The notes under the pieces were generated by a model, which did no database searches, was not told the origin of the DNA, and saw only the letters and a program-made list of their open reading frames with translations. A stretch of 64,000 nucleotides of DNA, taken from Aneurinibacillus tyrosinisolvens. Its GTDB lineage: Bacteria > Bacillota > Bacilli > Aneurinibacillales > Aneurinibacillaceae. Below, piece by piece: positions 54,025 to 63,192 of the stretch. The stretch covers positions 62,001 to 126,000 of the forward strand of contig NZ_BBWZ01000006.1 in assembly GCF_001015055.1 (NCBI RefSeq), written 5' to 3'. Made by a program: the position numbers and the translations under genes. Positions within the stretch are counted from its first letter, which is position 1; the number at the start of each line of letters is the position of its first letter.

Positions 54025-54932
54025 TTATATAGAGCAAATCTCCGTTTTATCCCACCTCTCATCCAGGTTAAACCAGTAGAACCACTGGCCAGGCACTTGA
54101 CAAATCATTTCCTCCAGCACACCATTTAATTTATCTGTTGCTTTTCTGCGCTGGTCGGGTCTTACTTCTTTATACAGAAAAAGCGGGGGATGGAAAACCA
54201 ATCGATGCTTAAATCCCTTCTCACGATAGCCATAAAAAGGAACGATGGGAACACGTTTTTCCAGCGCTAGTACAACAGCGCCGTTTGGACTATGTGTTGG
54301 CCTTCCGAAAAACGTAGCGGTTGGAAAGGAAGGTCGAAAAAAATCTCCCAACAGAAACAGTACTCCTCCTTCTTCTAAATGTTCCCGTATGCTCCTTATA
54401 AGTTTGATAGGGGGAGTAGAATCATAGTCGAGCCCTCTGCATCCCAATTGCTCAAATAAGAGGTAAATCGGTCGAAGTTCCCTGCTTTCTGCTGTTGCAA
54501 TTGTCAAACAAGGGTATTTTTTGAAAGATACCAGTAGTAATAAAAGAAATTTCCAATATGAGGAGAGAACACAATAGCGCCTCGTCCATGCTGCAGAGCT
54601 TCGTCAAGAAAGCCGTCTCCTTCCACTTTAAATCTGCCCTTTTGTAAGCCTTCAAGAAATCGATAATCAATCATAATTTCATATAAAACAATGATAAGAT
54701 TGCGGAAATAATCTCTGCATGTCTGGCCGATAGAAAGCACGCTTTTTTCATGAAGAAGTTCTCTCATGTGCAGTGTGATTTGTTTTCTAACGCTTCGCAT
54801 ACAGCTATAAATTAGTAAGCCTATCAGTGACAAAATGATAAGCAGGAGAGGACGCGGCAAATATTTGCATAGTTTATTAATCGCAAGTAGAAGCCGATCA
54901 TTTTTTGTGACTTTTTCAATCCAACTGTACAT
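54025..54932 (-). pseudogene. LpxL/HtrB-like acyltransferase, frameshifted
   Basis: Two reverse-strand frames give about 302 residues of one membrane acyltransferase. The N-terminus has one or two hydrophobic helices (LLLIILSLIGLLIYSC). The catalytic-region motif is FSPHIGNFFYYYWYL (the H-x-G-N type of the lipid A acyltransferase fold). Frame 2 supplies LFLLGDFFRPSFPTATFFGRPTHSPNGAVVLALE and a C-terminal Trp-rich end. One A lost from the run at 54517-54522 (plus-strand T-run) breaks it; the frames overlap there by ATGA. Gram-positive cells have no lipid A, so the acceptor is another lipid. It begins 14 bases after the OlsB-like gene, which suggests a joint lipid pathway. Confidence 0.8.
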
Positions 54933-54946
54933 ACTTTTCTCCCTTA

Positions 54947-55729
54947 TTATTTATTCGCTAAAAAATGCCTTTTGTATCTTTTAGAAATTTTAAGAGGGTC
55001 AAGTATCATGAAAAAATCGGTAGTTTGAAATATCGGATCAAAAGCAGGCTCTCCGCCTATTTCAGCGCCAAGCCAGTAGTATCCTTTCATAAGTGGAGGG
55101 AGTTTGCGAATCATATCATTTGGAGAGAACTCAAGGTCGAGGATTTGAAGCTGGTCAATCCGATGAGTAGCAAGGGGGGAAATTCCAAATCGATTGCTAA
55201 TCAATCCTGTTTTGATAAGCATGGTATACATGTTATTAAGTGCTTGAATATCAGTCACATGTAAGCTGGCGCAACCAATTACATACCGAATATCACGCTG
55301 TTTAATGTAGTCTGCAATCCCTTCCCAGAGCATTTGGATGACCCTTCCGTTTCGGTGTTCCGGAGCGGTGCAGCTTCTCCCAAGCTCGAGGGTAAACATT
55401 CTGTGTTCTTGTAAGCTGGCCAGGTCAAATTCCGTTTCTGAATAAAATCCAGCCGTTTCTGATGTTCTATCCCCTGGTAATAAACGGTACGTTCCAACGA
55501 TTTTGTCAGTCTCTAGATCCTTTACAATGACATGATCGCAAAAGTTATCATATCTGTCCTGTTCCATTTTTGATTCATTCATCATAGAGAGGTTTCCAGC
55601 CTCTTCAACAAATACCTGATAACGCAGTTGTAATGCCTGTTCTATTTCTTCCCAACAGTTTGCCAGTTTCACGATAAGTGAAGAACACTGCGGCTTTACC
55701 TTCCCAGCAGATTGAACCATTTTCTTCAT
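54947..55729 (-). CDS. OlsB-like N-acyltransferase (GNAT fold)
   Basis: A 260-residue soluble acyltransferase. LRYQVFVEEAG at the N-terminus, VGTYRLLPG, LELGRSCTAPEHRNG (the conserved ELGRSCV-type motif) and YVIGCASLHVTD match the ornithine N-acyltransferase OlsB / autoinducer-synthase-like GNAT group. OlsB transfers a 3-hydroxy fatty acyl chain from acyl carrier protein to the alpha-amino group of ornithine or a similar amino acid, making a lyso-aminolipid. The next gene, an LpxL-like acyltransferase 14 bases downstream, could add the second chain. Ribosome site AAGGGATGAAG. Ornithine lipids are mainly known from Gram-negative bacteria and actinobacteria, so the product here is uncertain. 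Confidence 0.8.
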   Translation of the reverse strand: MKKMVQSAGKVKPQCSSLIVKLANCWEEIEQALQLRYQVFVEEAGNLSMMNESKMEQDRYDNFCDHVIVKDLETDKIVGTYRLLPGDRTSETAGFYSETEFDLASLQEHRMFTLELGRSCTAPEHRNGRVIQMLWEGIADYIKQRDIRYVIGCASLHVTDIQALNNMYTMLIKTGLISNRFGISPLATHRIDQLQILDLEFSPNDMIRKLPPLMKGYYWLGAEIGGEPAFDPIFQTTDFFMILDPLKISKRYKRHFLANK

Positions 55730-56002
55730 CCCTTCTTTGATGAGATTAGTTAAGTGAAAAATGGATGTATTACACAGTTACGCACAGAATAGCACCAAAG
55801 TATAAATATTTCGCCAATTATTGGTGAAATACTGTAAATTTTGTGTAATAAATTTGGAGGCTTTTCCTTTAAGGAAGAGAGTAACCTTTACCATATTTAA
55901 AAACTATCCTAACGTTATATTTAAATAAAAATGATAAGATGTTTCTGATATTTGATAGGTAACCTCATACAAAGGGTTATCAAAAAAGGAGGTAGCTTGT
56001 AA

Positions 56003-57595
56003 ATGAATCAACATAAGCCAAAATTTTTCCGCAATGTTTTTTCGTTATCTGTAGCTGCTGTGATGGCTTTGACGCCTGTAGTATTTCCTGTGATTTCCCC
56101 GAATGTTGGACAAGCGTCAACAATCGCGCATCAATCCCTTCCGCTAGGTCAATCCTCTCTTAAAGAAACGCGGGAGAGAACGGAACTTGCAGCTGGACTT
56201 ACCTATACACATATTGTCCGTGGGACTCAATCGGAAAAAGACGTCTACATCGTGGATGCTGCCTTTCTTAAAACTCGTAAAGAAGCAGAAACCATGGCAA
56301 AGCATTTGAAATCTGACGGGTATAATCCGAAAGTGGAAGTAATTTCGAAACGTGCTTCTAACGATCCAGAACACGGCCCGCTCGGCTATCTTGTTCGTCT
56401 CGGATTTTTTAAATCGGAAAGCGATGCGAACAAGCTGCGCGATGAACTTAAAGGTAAAGGATACCAGAATCCGCGCGTCGTGTATTCCGGGGAAGATGGT
56501 GGAAAGACAACTGGGCCCTGGGTTGTGAATGTACTTGAAGTGAACCCCAAACAATTTAAGGGGAAAATTAGTTCTGAACTCGGTACCAAGATTATACCGG
56601 AGAGAGAGAAAGTAAGCAGCATGGCAGCTAGAACGAATGCTCTTGCAGCTATAAACGGTGGTTATTTCGTAATGGGGCCAAGTGATGGGACGGAAGGGGA
56701 CCTTGCAGGTGTTTCCATGATTGAGGGGAATCTCATAAGCGAAGCGGTAAACGGTCGGACAAGCCTTATTCTATCCGGCTCACAAAAAGCTGCCCGTATT
56801 GCCTCGGTTGAGACACACTTATCTGCACTTGCTTTAGATGGGGCAAAGCGGGAGGTTGACGGTTTAAACAGAAAACCGGGTCTGATTCGGGGAGGAGGCG
56901 GTATTGGTGACACGCCAACAGATAAACCAAAGCACGATTTCACATGTACTGATCCAGGCGAACTCATTCAATTCACCTCTAGATTTGGCCAAACGAGTGA
57001 TCCCGGGGAAGGGGTGGAGGTTGTACTGGATTCGAGAGGAAAGGTAACTGACTTCCGTGACCATCGTGGCGGCTCCATTCCAGGCAACGGTTCGGTGCTG
57101 GCCGGGACGGGGGATGCAGCTGAGTGGCTGCGTACTCATGCTCATGTAGGAACGGAGATTAATGTAAATACAGATATTTTAGCAGACGGGTCGCCCCTTC
57201 AAGTAGACAAAACAACGGGAATCGTGAATGGGGGTCCGCGTTTACTTGGTGGCGGTAGAATAAATATTACAGCAATGTCGGAAGGTTTCCATTGGCCGGA
57301 GAACCCGGAGTTCTTCTACAGATTCGGTGAGCGCCGGAATCCTCGGACACTTGCTGGTGTGAAAGCAGATGGAACCATTCTTCTCGTAACGGTGGACGGT
57401 CGTCATCCAGGCTATAGCGTCGGGGCAAGCTTTGAGGAGAGCGCGGGGATTATGAAATCTCTCGGAGCAACGGATGCTGTGAATCTAGACGGTGGTGGTT
57501 CTACAACAATGACCGTTGGATCAAAACTGATAACCCATCCATCAGATTCAACTGGTGAGCGTCCTGTCGGTGATGCAATGTTATTTTTACCTTAA
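56003..57595 (+). CDS. Secreted SPOR and phosphodiester-glycosidase (NAGPA) protein
   Basis: A 530-residue exported protein. A signal peptide with a basic N-region spans residues 1-37. Residues about 65-160 form a SPOR-type peptidoglycan-binding domain (VYIVDAAFLKTRKEAETMAKHL, in pieces; GYLVRLGFFKSESDANKL). Residues about 190-530 are a phosphodiester glycosidase domain of the NAGPA type: AINGGYFVMG, VEVVLDSRGKVTDFRDHRGG, and the late motif AVNLDGGGSTTM, the family's clearest mark. Such proteins act on wall- or capsule-linked N-acetylglucosamine phosphodiesters outside the cell. Ribosome site AAAAAGGAGGTAGCT. Monocistronic and followed by a terminator. Confidence 0.9.
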   Translation: MNQHKPKFFRNVFSLSVAAVMALTPVVFPVISPNVGQASTIAHQSLPLGQSSLKETRERTELAAGLTYTHIVRGTQSEKDVYIVDAAFLKTRKEAETMAKHLKSDGYNPKVEVISKRASNDPEHGPLGYLVRLGFFKSESDANKLRDELKGKGYQNPRVVYSGEDGGKTTGPWVVNVLEVNPKQFKGKISSELGTKIIPEREKVSSMAARTNALAAINGGYFVMGPSDGTEGDLAGVSMIEGNLISEAVNGRTSLILSGSQKAARIASVETHLSALALDGAKREVDGLNRKPGLIRGGGGIGDTPTDKPKHDFTCTDPGELIQFTSRFGQTSDPGEGVEVVLDSRGKVTDFRDHRGGSIPGNGSVLAGTGDAAEWLRTHAHVGTEINVNTDILADGSPLQVDKTTGIVNGGPRLLGGGRINITAMSEGFHWPENPEFFYRFGERRNPRTLAGVKADGTILLVTVDGRHPGYSVGASFEESAGIMKSLGATDAVNLDGGGSTTMTVGSKLITHPSDSTGERPVGDAMLFLP

Positions 57596-57610
57596 TTAAA
57601 CTTGTCTAAG

Positions 57611-57645
57611 GAGGCTGTCTCATAGCGATGAGGCAGCCTCTTTAG
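57611..57645 (+). terminator. Terminator after the NAGPA protein gene
   Basis: GAGGCTGTCTCAT (57611-57623) pairs with ATGAGGCAGCCTC (57628-57640) with one G-U pair and a 4-base loop; TTTA follows. Confidence 0.85.
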
Positions 57646-57693
57646 GTATAATCAACTAAGGAGCGTTTATTTCATTGGGAAGAGGTGTGAATC

Positions 57694-58803
57694 GTGATTT
57701 ATTTAGATTATAATGCGACTACCCCTATCGATAAGGAAGTAGCAGATGCTATGATTCCTTTTATTTATGATTATTATGGGAATCCATCAAGCAGCCACGC
57801 AGCAGGACAAAAGGTGAAAACATCAATTGAATCAGCAAGGCAGCAAGTCGCAGCATTTCTGAATTGTGAATCAGCGGAAATTATTTTTACAGGCGGCGGA
57901 AGTGAATCCAATAATACGGTAATTAAGGGAGTAGCCCATTCTTACAAACAAAAAGGAAATCATATCATTACTTCAAAAATTGAGCATCCGGCCGTTTTAC
58001 ATCCATGCCAATTTCTTGAACAGCTTGGTTATGAAGTGACGTATCTTCCGGTTGACCAGCATGGTTTGGTCAATCCCGATGATGTCGCACGCAGCCTTAC
58101 AGATAAAACGATTTTAGTAACTGTCATGCACTCCAATAATGAAACAGGTACGATTCAACCGATAAGAGAAATAGCGGAGATATGCCGCAAGAATGATGTG
58201 CTATTTCATACGGATGCTTCCCAGTCAGCCGGAAAAATTCCTTTAGATGTGAAAGAACTTGATGTAGACTTCTTGACCATTGCAGGGCACAAATTATACG
58301 CGCCGAAAGGGATTGGTGCTCTGTATATAAGGAAAGGCATCCAGATTGAACCGTTGATTCATGGGGCAGGGCACGAGAGTGGAAGACGTGCCGGAACGGA
58401 AAACACAGCCTTTATTATTGCTTTGGGCAAAGCGTGCGAGGTTGCTTCTAAGACCGCCACAATGGATCAAGTAAAACAATTGACAGATTACTTTTACCAT
58501 CAGCTTGCTGATATATTTGGTAAACGTATCGTACTAAATGGACACCCAGAAAAGCGGCTCCCCAACACGCTTAATATCAGTTTTCTTGGAACTTCTGGCC
58601 ATGAAATTTTAGAAGCTCTTGATGATGTTGCGGCATCTACCGGATCAGCTTGTCACTCCGGGCAAACTTCACTATCTCCTGTTCTAAAAGCGATGGGTGT
58701 AAAGGAAGAGATTGGACGTGGAGCAATACGTTTTAGTCTTGGAAAATATACTACAAAGGCAGAGATTGAGGAACTAGTAAGGAAATTGAAAAAGATTATA
58801 TAA
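57694..58803 (+). CDS. Cysteine desulfurase (IscS/NifS family)
   Basis: A 369-residue PLP enzyme of the NifS/IscS class that takes sulfur from L-cysteine and passes it as a persulfide for Fe-S clusters, thiamine or tRNA thiolation. Marks: YLDYNATTPIDKEV, FTGGGSESNN, HTDASQSAGK, the PLP Lys in TIAGHKLYAPKG near residue 198, and the active Cys in ASTGSACHSGQ near 320. The start GTG 57694 follows AGAGGTGTGAATC. A thiI partner, common in Bacillales, is not beside it; the next plus-strand gene is more than 1.7 kb on. Intact. Confidence 0.93.
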   Translation: MIYLDYNATTPIDKEVADAMIPFIYDYYGNPSSSHAAGQKVKTSIESARQQVAAFLNCESAEIIFTGGGSESNNTVIKGVAHSYKQKGNHIITSKIEHPAVLHPCQFLEQLGYEVTYLPVDQHGLVNPDDVARSLTDKTILVTVMHSNNETGTIQPIREIAEICRKNDVLFHTDASQSAGKIPLDVKELDVDFLTIAGHKLYAPKGIGALYIRKGIQIEPLIHGAGHESGRRAGTENTAFIIALGKACEVASKTATMDQVKQLTDYFYHQLADIFGKRIVLNGHPEKRLPNTLNISFLGTSGHEILEALDDVAASTGSACHSGQTSLSPVLKAMGVKEEIGRGAIRFSLGKYTTKAEIEELVRKLKKII

Positions 58804-58929
58804 ATTGTAAACTAAAATAGTTGTGCCGATCCAAAGGACAATTTTGTATGTAGCTTTATTGCTCAAATATACGTTTGTCCCTTTCAGCTTGTTTCATATT
58901 GCATATACTATTGCATGTCATTTTTTATT

Positions 58930-58958
58930 ATGGGCATGTGGCGATATCCCATGCCCAT
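58930..58958. repeat. Short inverted repeat
   Basis: ATGGGCATG (58930-58938) and CATGCCCAT (58950-58958) form a perfect 9-bp stem in the gap between two convergent genes. No T-run follows on either side, so it is not a clear terminator. Confidence 0.45.
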
Positions 58959-59017
58959 CAAGTTAAGAAATTCTTACATTGTAAGGAATCAAGTATAATG
59001 TCTAGCAGTCCCTTTTT

Positions 59018-59647
59018 TTAGTATCGGTCTTCTTTTTTTCTTGTTTTCACTATTTTTGTGAGGAATTTATCTTCGTATACCTTGATTTCTCTTTTCAAAT
59101 AGCCATCAAGTAATCTTTTCTTCAATAAAGGATTAATATATGGTATGTCAAGGATAAGCAGCAATCCTGTCTTGTTTGTCCCACCTTCCTTTCTTTTTTT
59201 TCGAGGAGTAGGGTCAATTGCTAGCATTTTCTCGTGTTTCTTTATGATAGCTAGAGGAATATGGGTCAGTTCATTAATTGCCTGGGCTGTATAATACGGG
59301 AGAAGAGCTGCAACCATCGCCTCTTTTTCGTCACTGTTTCTCTTTTTCTGAACATGCTCTTCCCGTAAACGCTTTACTACAGGTTTTTGTAAACTTATGA
59401 CAGGAGTAACTTTACACATTGCATCTTTTTCCTTTGTTAATTGTAAACTGCAAAATTGGCGATAGCCTTTTACTAAAATATATGTACCATCATCATAAGG
59501 GCCTTTAACTACCAGTAGCTTGGATTTTTCTTTGGCCATTGCGTTTCTTAAATCGGAGTCCGGCAGCTTCTCACGAAAGTACGCCTCTGTAAGAATAGTA
59601 GACAGTTGAATTCTTTTAAATCGGGATGGAACGCTTTCAACTATCAT
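59018..59647 (-). CDS. ParB-like N-domain protein of unknown role
   Basis: A 209-residue basic protein on the reverse strand. Residues about 10-75 have the ParB/sulfiredoxin-like pattern: IQLSTILTEAYFR, then LLVVKGPYDDGTYILVKGYRQFCSL with the G-Y-R-Q replacing the usual G-x-R-R nucleotide-binding box. A helical middle (ALLPYYTAQAINELTHIPLAIIKKHE) could be a helix-turn-helix, with the ELTHIPLAIIKKHEKML segment as recognition part. The C-terminus is highly basic. No ParA lies beside it. It may be a regulator or a partner of a mobile element that is no longer there. AT-rich and unlike its neighbours. Confidence 0.55.
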   Translation of the reverse strand: MIVESVPSRFKRIQLSTILTEAYFREKLPDSDLRNAMAKEKSKLLVVKGPYDDGTYILVKGYRQFCSLQLTKEKDAMCKVTPVISLQKPVVKRLREEHVQKKRNSDEKEAMVAALLPYYTAQAINELTHIPLAIIKKHEKMLAIDPTPRKKRKEGGTNKTGLLLILDIPYINPLLKKRLLDGYLKREIKVYEDKFLTKIVKTRKKEDRY

Positions 59648-59771
59648 ATACTGTTCTCCTTTCTGTTGTTTTTAACAGCTTATGCCATGGCATATTTGTC
59701 TTATTCCTATGGAGAGGAAAGTTAAAGCTAGTAAGGGTACTCAATTACAGTTTATAAACTTGGGTATCTAC

Positions 59772-59827
59772 TTTATATTAATGAAGAAACCAATCCATCG
59801 TTGGATTGGTTTCTTCATTAATATAAA
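59772..59827. repeat. Perfect 26-bp inverted repeat with 4-base loop
   Basis: The arms at 59772-59797 and 59802-59827 are exactly complementary over 26 bases; the centre reads CCAATCCA-TCGT-TGGATTGG. It lies between two genes on the reverse strand, 125 bases upstream of the ParB-like start. It is longer than a normal terminator and lacks a T-run. It may end the 77-aa gene or be a cruciform or protein-binding site. Confidence 0.85.
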
Positions 59828-59949
59828 TGGAATTAGAAAACGTGAAAAGTAAAAGTGCCTTTTATGCCTTAACTTCTTTTTGTTAAAATAACGATCCATA
59901 AGAAAAAAGCGTTTTCATAAAGGGGTATACTATATACAAAAATACTATC

Positions 59950-60183
59950 TTATACGATTTCTTTAGAGGCATGGGCTTCACTGTTTAGTATCTCGCCGCC
60001 ATAGAAATATTCCGGTTTTTCCGCTCCGCGAACAGTAAGTTCTCTAAACAAGTTACGATACTGGACAATAGAAAGTTCACCGTTAATGTAACTCCGTTGG
60101 ACAAAGTCCAGTAATTCATGTGCATTTGAAGGCTTATCTTGCTTGACCTGTACAAATTGGCTAATTAAAGATTCGATTGTCAT
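59950..60183 (-). CDS. Small YppF-like hypothetical protein (77 aa)
   Basis: A 77-residue soluble protein on the reverse strand with TAGGAGGTATGTT giving a perfect ribosome site. Helices LISQFVQVKQ, AHELLDFVQRSYINGELSI and YRNLFRELTVRGAEKP form a compact bundle. This pattern resembles the small YppF-type proteins of Bacillales, whose function is unknown. The C-terminal tail is acidic. Assignment rests on recall of the pattern only. Confidence 0.65.
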   Translation of the reverse strand: MTIESLISQFVQVKQDKPSNAHELLDFVQRSYINGELSIVQYRNLFRELTVRGAEKPEYFYGGEILNSEAHASKEIV

Positions 60184-60547
60184 AACATACCTCCTATGTT
60201 GTTAAGCGCTTACATAAATAATAACATGGAAATCCACTTGTTTAACTTGTTTAGAAAATTTAAACTATCGACAAACTTCTACATTTGCGGTAAAAAAAGC
60301 AATGAAACCATGGTATCCCACGACGAATATTCTTCGTACAACCACCCTTTTCTGTCTCCCAACTCATTACCTGAACTATATCGGAGGCTCAAAGGAACTG
60401 GTTGATTTTCATGCACACGTACATTGCAGGAGTATGTACGCAGTGGTTGCACCCTGAAGACTACTTTTAGAATTAGTTTTAAAATATGAATGGTTTAGTT
60501 GTCTATAAATAATACTATAGATAATAAAGACAGAGGAGGAAATCCAA
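60184..60547. other. Intergenic region, no supported gene
   Basis: A 364-base divergent gap between the 77-aa gene and the TepA-like gene. Short ORFs occur (19 codons at 60411-60470, 69 codons from 60196) but lack ribosome sites. It must contain both promoters, but I could not place them with confidence. Confidence 0.4.
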
Positions 60548-61354
60548 TTGCCGAATCGTATGCAGTTCCCCGGCTCTCAGCCTATACCACAAAGACCCAT
60601 CATACCATCACCTTTTGTACAGTCAGAACAGCCTGTACCGCAAACACCAGAACCGCAAACGCCACAGCCTCAAAAAGCTGTTACAGAATTTATTCAGCAG
60701 TTTGGCCAAACGAATGTACCCACTATGTCTGAAAGCAATTTTTATTCTCTATCCATTATTGGACAGGTGGAAGGCCATCTTCAGCTGCCTCCACAGAATA
60801 AAACAACGAAGTATGAACATATTATTCCTCAACTTGTGGCAGCTGAGCAAAACCCACAGATAGAAGGAGTGCTTATTATAATAAACACGGTAGGGGGAGA
60901 CGTGGAGGCTGGTCTTGCTATAGCCGAGATGATCGCTTCTCTCTCCAAGCCGACTGTGGCCCTTGTGCTGGGTGGCGGGCATAGTATAGGTGTGCCGATT
61001 GCTGTTTCTGCGGACTACTCCTTTATTGCCGAAACAGCCACCATGACTATCCACCCGGTTCGCTTAACTGGATTGGTTATTGGAGTAGCCGAAAGCTTTG
61101 ATTACTTAGAGAAAATGCAGGACCGCATCGTGAATTTTGTTACCCGCCATTCGAAAGTATCTGAAGATACATTCCGAGAACTTATGCTGAAGGTAGGAGA
61201 ATTAACCCAGGATGTAGGGACAAATGTGGGCGGTACAAAAGCGGTCGAATGCGGGCTCATTGATGAAGTGGGAGGGCTTGGATCAGCGATTCAGGAGTTG
61301 AAAAAGAGAATAGAGGCCAAAAAAGCAACAGAGCAGCAACAAATGATTCAGTAA
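60548..61354 (+). CDS. tepA: ClpP-family protease, TepA type
   Basis: A 268-residue serine protease of the ClpP/crotonase fold. Residues 1-55 are a Pro/Gln-rich linker ([17 protein letters not shown]), as in TepA (YmfB). The core has [17 protein letters not shown], the nucleophile Ser in GGGHSIGVP near residue 144, and the His in MTIHPVR near 168. The TTG start is preceded by AGAGGAGGAAA. TepA has been linked to export of pre-proteins or to germination/sporulation functions in Bacillus. In B. subtilis it precedes ylzJ and spoIIIE; here the downstream neighbours differ. Confidence 0.88.
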   Translation: MPNRMQFPGSQPIPQRPIIPSPFVQSEQPVPQTPEPQTPQPQKAVTEFIQQFGQTNVPTMSESNFYSLSIIGQVEGHLQLPPQNKTTKYEHIIPQLVAAEQNPQIEGVLIIINTVGGDVEAGLAIAEMIASLSKPTVALVLGGGHSIGVPIAVSADYSFIAETATMTIHPVRLTGLVIGVAESFDYLEKMQDRIVNFVTRHSKVSEDTFRELMLKVGELTQDVGTNVGGTKAVECGLIDEVGGLGSAIQELKKRIEAKKATEQQQMIQ

Positions 61355-61422
61355 TTATTTATTCTAGCCATGGCACTTCTTTTCCAATAGCATAAAGAAT
61401 AGGAATTCACAGTTAAATACAT

Positions 61423-61457
61423 AAAGGCTGCCGGCAAACTTTATTTGGCAGCCTTTT
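61423..61457 (+). terminator. Terminator after tepA
   Basis: AAAGGCTGCC (61423-61432) pairs with GGCAGCCTTT (61447-61456), followed by TTATT. Confidence 0.9.
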
Positions 61458-61578
61458 ATTGCTCTCGGGCATCCGCCGCTATTAGCAGATTTTTGCATTT
61501 AAGAAGGGAAACATTTCTTTTTGGAGAAATAATAGGCGTATATGGCAGAAAGGAGGAAATGATCGTTTTGTTAATCAA

Positions 61579-61917
61579 TTGTTTGTTCAATTAAATGAAT
61601 TGGTTGGCATTCATTGGTTTTTAATTCTGCTCCCGTATATTACGCTGTTATTTGCATATATAGGTTTGCACCCGATTGTTGTTGTTAATTTACTGGCGCA
61701 ATCATTAAAACCGGATGTTCTGGGAACGACAACTGAGCAGATGGCGATTGCACTTCTAGGCGGTGCAGTGATGACGTTTTTTATGGGACCTTTTAGTGGG
61801 ACGCTTGGGCTTATGTCATCAATGATTAATGTAGCTCCGTTGCGCATTGCCAGGTGGAGTCTAGTGAATGTCATTGGATTTTCAATTATTTTAGCAGCTG
61901 TTGTTTTGTTAGTTTAA
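61579..61917 (+). pseudogene. C-terminal fragment of a membrane transporter
   Basis: The frame (open from about 61486) encodes only the last about 110 residues of what looks like a longer, multi-helix permease: YITLLFAYIGLHPIVVVN, a middle helix, TFFMGPFSGTLGLMSS, and a final helix IGFSIILAAVVLLV. The G-x-H-P and PFSG motifs are typical of the C-terminal half of anion/nucleoside-recognition-type carriers. There is no ATG in frame; the TTG at 61579 has no ribosome site. A perfect AAAGGAGG-ATG at 61551-61561 lies in another frame and stops after 11 codons. A truncated or frameshifted relic is the best reading. Confidence 0.5.
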
Positions 61918-62000
61918 GTCGTAATTATGACAATACCGCTTACTTAGAAGAGAAAAAGAATCATACTATGGATTGCAAACGTCGAGGAGGGGAGTAAAAC

Positions 62001-62897
62001 ATGTTTTTGGGTATGTTATTTACGATTTTATGGGCATCTGGAGCTGTTTCTGTTAAATTTGGTCTTTTGTCGTTCCCGCCGTTAACAATGGGAACCACCC
62101 GATTTCTTTTAGCAGGATGTTTGCTATTATCTTATATTTACATAGTTAGAAGAGGTAACTATCCATTACCAAAAAAACGGGAGTGGAAGCCATTATTCTT
62201 ATTAGGTTTATTTAATACGGCCATCTATCTTGGTTGTGGTTTTTGGGCACTTCAATCGGTCTCATCTGGTTTTTTTAATCTAGCTGTCGTTATAAATCCG
62301 TTTCTTGTTGCTCTTTTTTCCTCCATATTCACCGAACGTTCTCTTCAACGGAAAGAATGGATGGGAATGGTTGTATCGGCCATAGGATTACTTATTGCTA
62401 CCTATCCATTATTCGAAAACAGCCATGCAACATTAAGTGGGATTTTCTTACTTTTTTTTGCAATGATCTCCATGGCAATAGGCAGTGTGTATTTCCGGAA
62501 AGTAGATTTGCAACTACCGAGTCTTGTAATTAATGCGTGGCAGGTGTTGTTCGGCGGGGTTATTTTAATCGTGCCGTCTATGTATTTAGAATCGGATAAA
62601 AATATGGTATTTGATATGAACTTTATTGTATATCTTCTATGGTCGGTCTTAGGTGTTTCAATTTTTGCCATGATTCTCTGGTTTTATTTGCTTAAACAGG
62701 ACACGGTGAAAGCAAATAATTGGCTATTTTTAACCCCCATCGCAGGATATGCCTTATCTTCTATATTACTAGGTGAAGAGCTTACAAAGTATGATGTGAT
62801 TGCTACGTTGTTTGTATTTACTGGATTATATTTATCAGGAAATTTTCAGCTTAATCAATCACCTAAACATATATTAAAGAAAAAGCTTGAGGGGTAA
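62001..62897 (+). CDS. EamA/DMT-superfamily exporter
   Basis: A 298-residue membrane protein with ten helices in two five-helix EamA repeats (first about 1-135, second about 140-285). WASGAVSVKFGLLSFPPLTMG opens repeat 1 and INAWQVLFGGVILIVPSM marks repeat 2. Proteins of this type (relatives of YdcZ/RhaT/YedA) export amino acids or metabolites. Ribosome site GAGGAGGGGAG. Substrate unknown. It stands alone with about 300 bases before the next gene. Confidence 0.9.
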   Translation: MFLGMLFTILWASGAVSVKFGLLSFPPLTMGTTRFLLAGCLLLSYIYIVRRGNYPLPKKREWKPLFLLGLFNTAIYLGCGFWALQSVSSGFFNLAVVINPFLVALFSSIFTERSLQRKEWMGMVVSAIGLLIATYPLFENSHATLSGIFLLFFAMISMAIGSVYFRKVDLQLPSLVINAWQVLFGGVILIVPSMYLESDKNMVFDMNFIVYLLWSVLGVSIFAMILWFYLLKQDTVKANNWLFLTPIAGYALSSILLGEELTKYDVIATLFVFTGLYLSGNFQLNQSPKHILKKKLEG

Positions 62898-63192
62898 GAA
62901 TGCAAAGAGAATAAACATACAAAAACTTTTTTGATAAATATCCCGTTCAGAAAGGGCTTTTGCTCGTTGTTCCGAAGTGTCACACCAAAACTGATTTCGA
63001 TTGATAGGTAAGGACTAAGTCCATGTATATGTAAATTTCAAGTATTTACACCATTCTCCAGAAGTAAGATAGTAATGTCAGAAAATTAAAACAAGTATTG
63101 CTTATGTGTCGTTCAGAGTACAACTTTTGTAGAACATAAACACGTCTGGAATTGTCCGAATATTGCTATACAGGTAAACAAGGAGGAAAAGC
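62898..63192. other. Intergenic region, no feature seen
   Basis: About 295 bases upstream of the esterase gene. No ORF, hairpin or repeat could be supported. It presumably holds the esterase promoter. Confidence 0.4.

Noticed and set aside
58930..58958. Terminator between the cysteine desulfurase and the ParB-like gene
   Set aside because: The stem is good, but no T-run follows on either strand.
60411..60470. 19-codon ORF before the TepA-like gene
   Set aside because: No ribosome site, no recognisable pattern, and it can arise by chance.
60499..60732. 77-codon ORF overlapping the TepA-like start
   Set aside because: It overlaps the true TTG-started TepA frame, which has a perfect ribosome site and a clear family.
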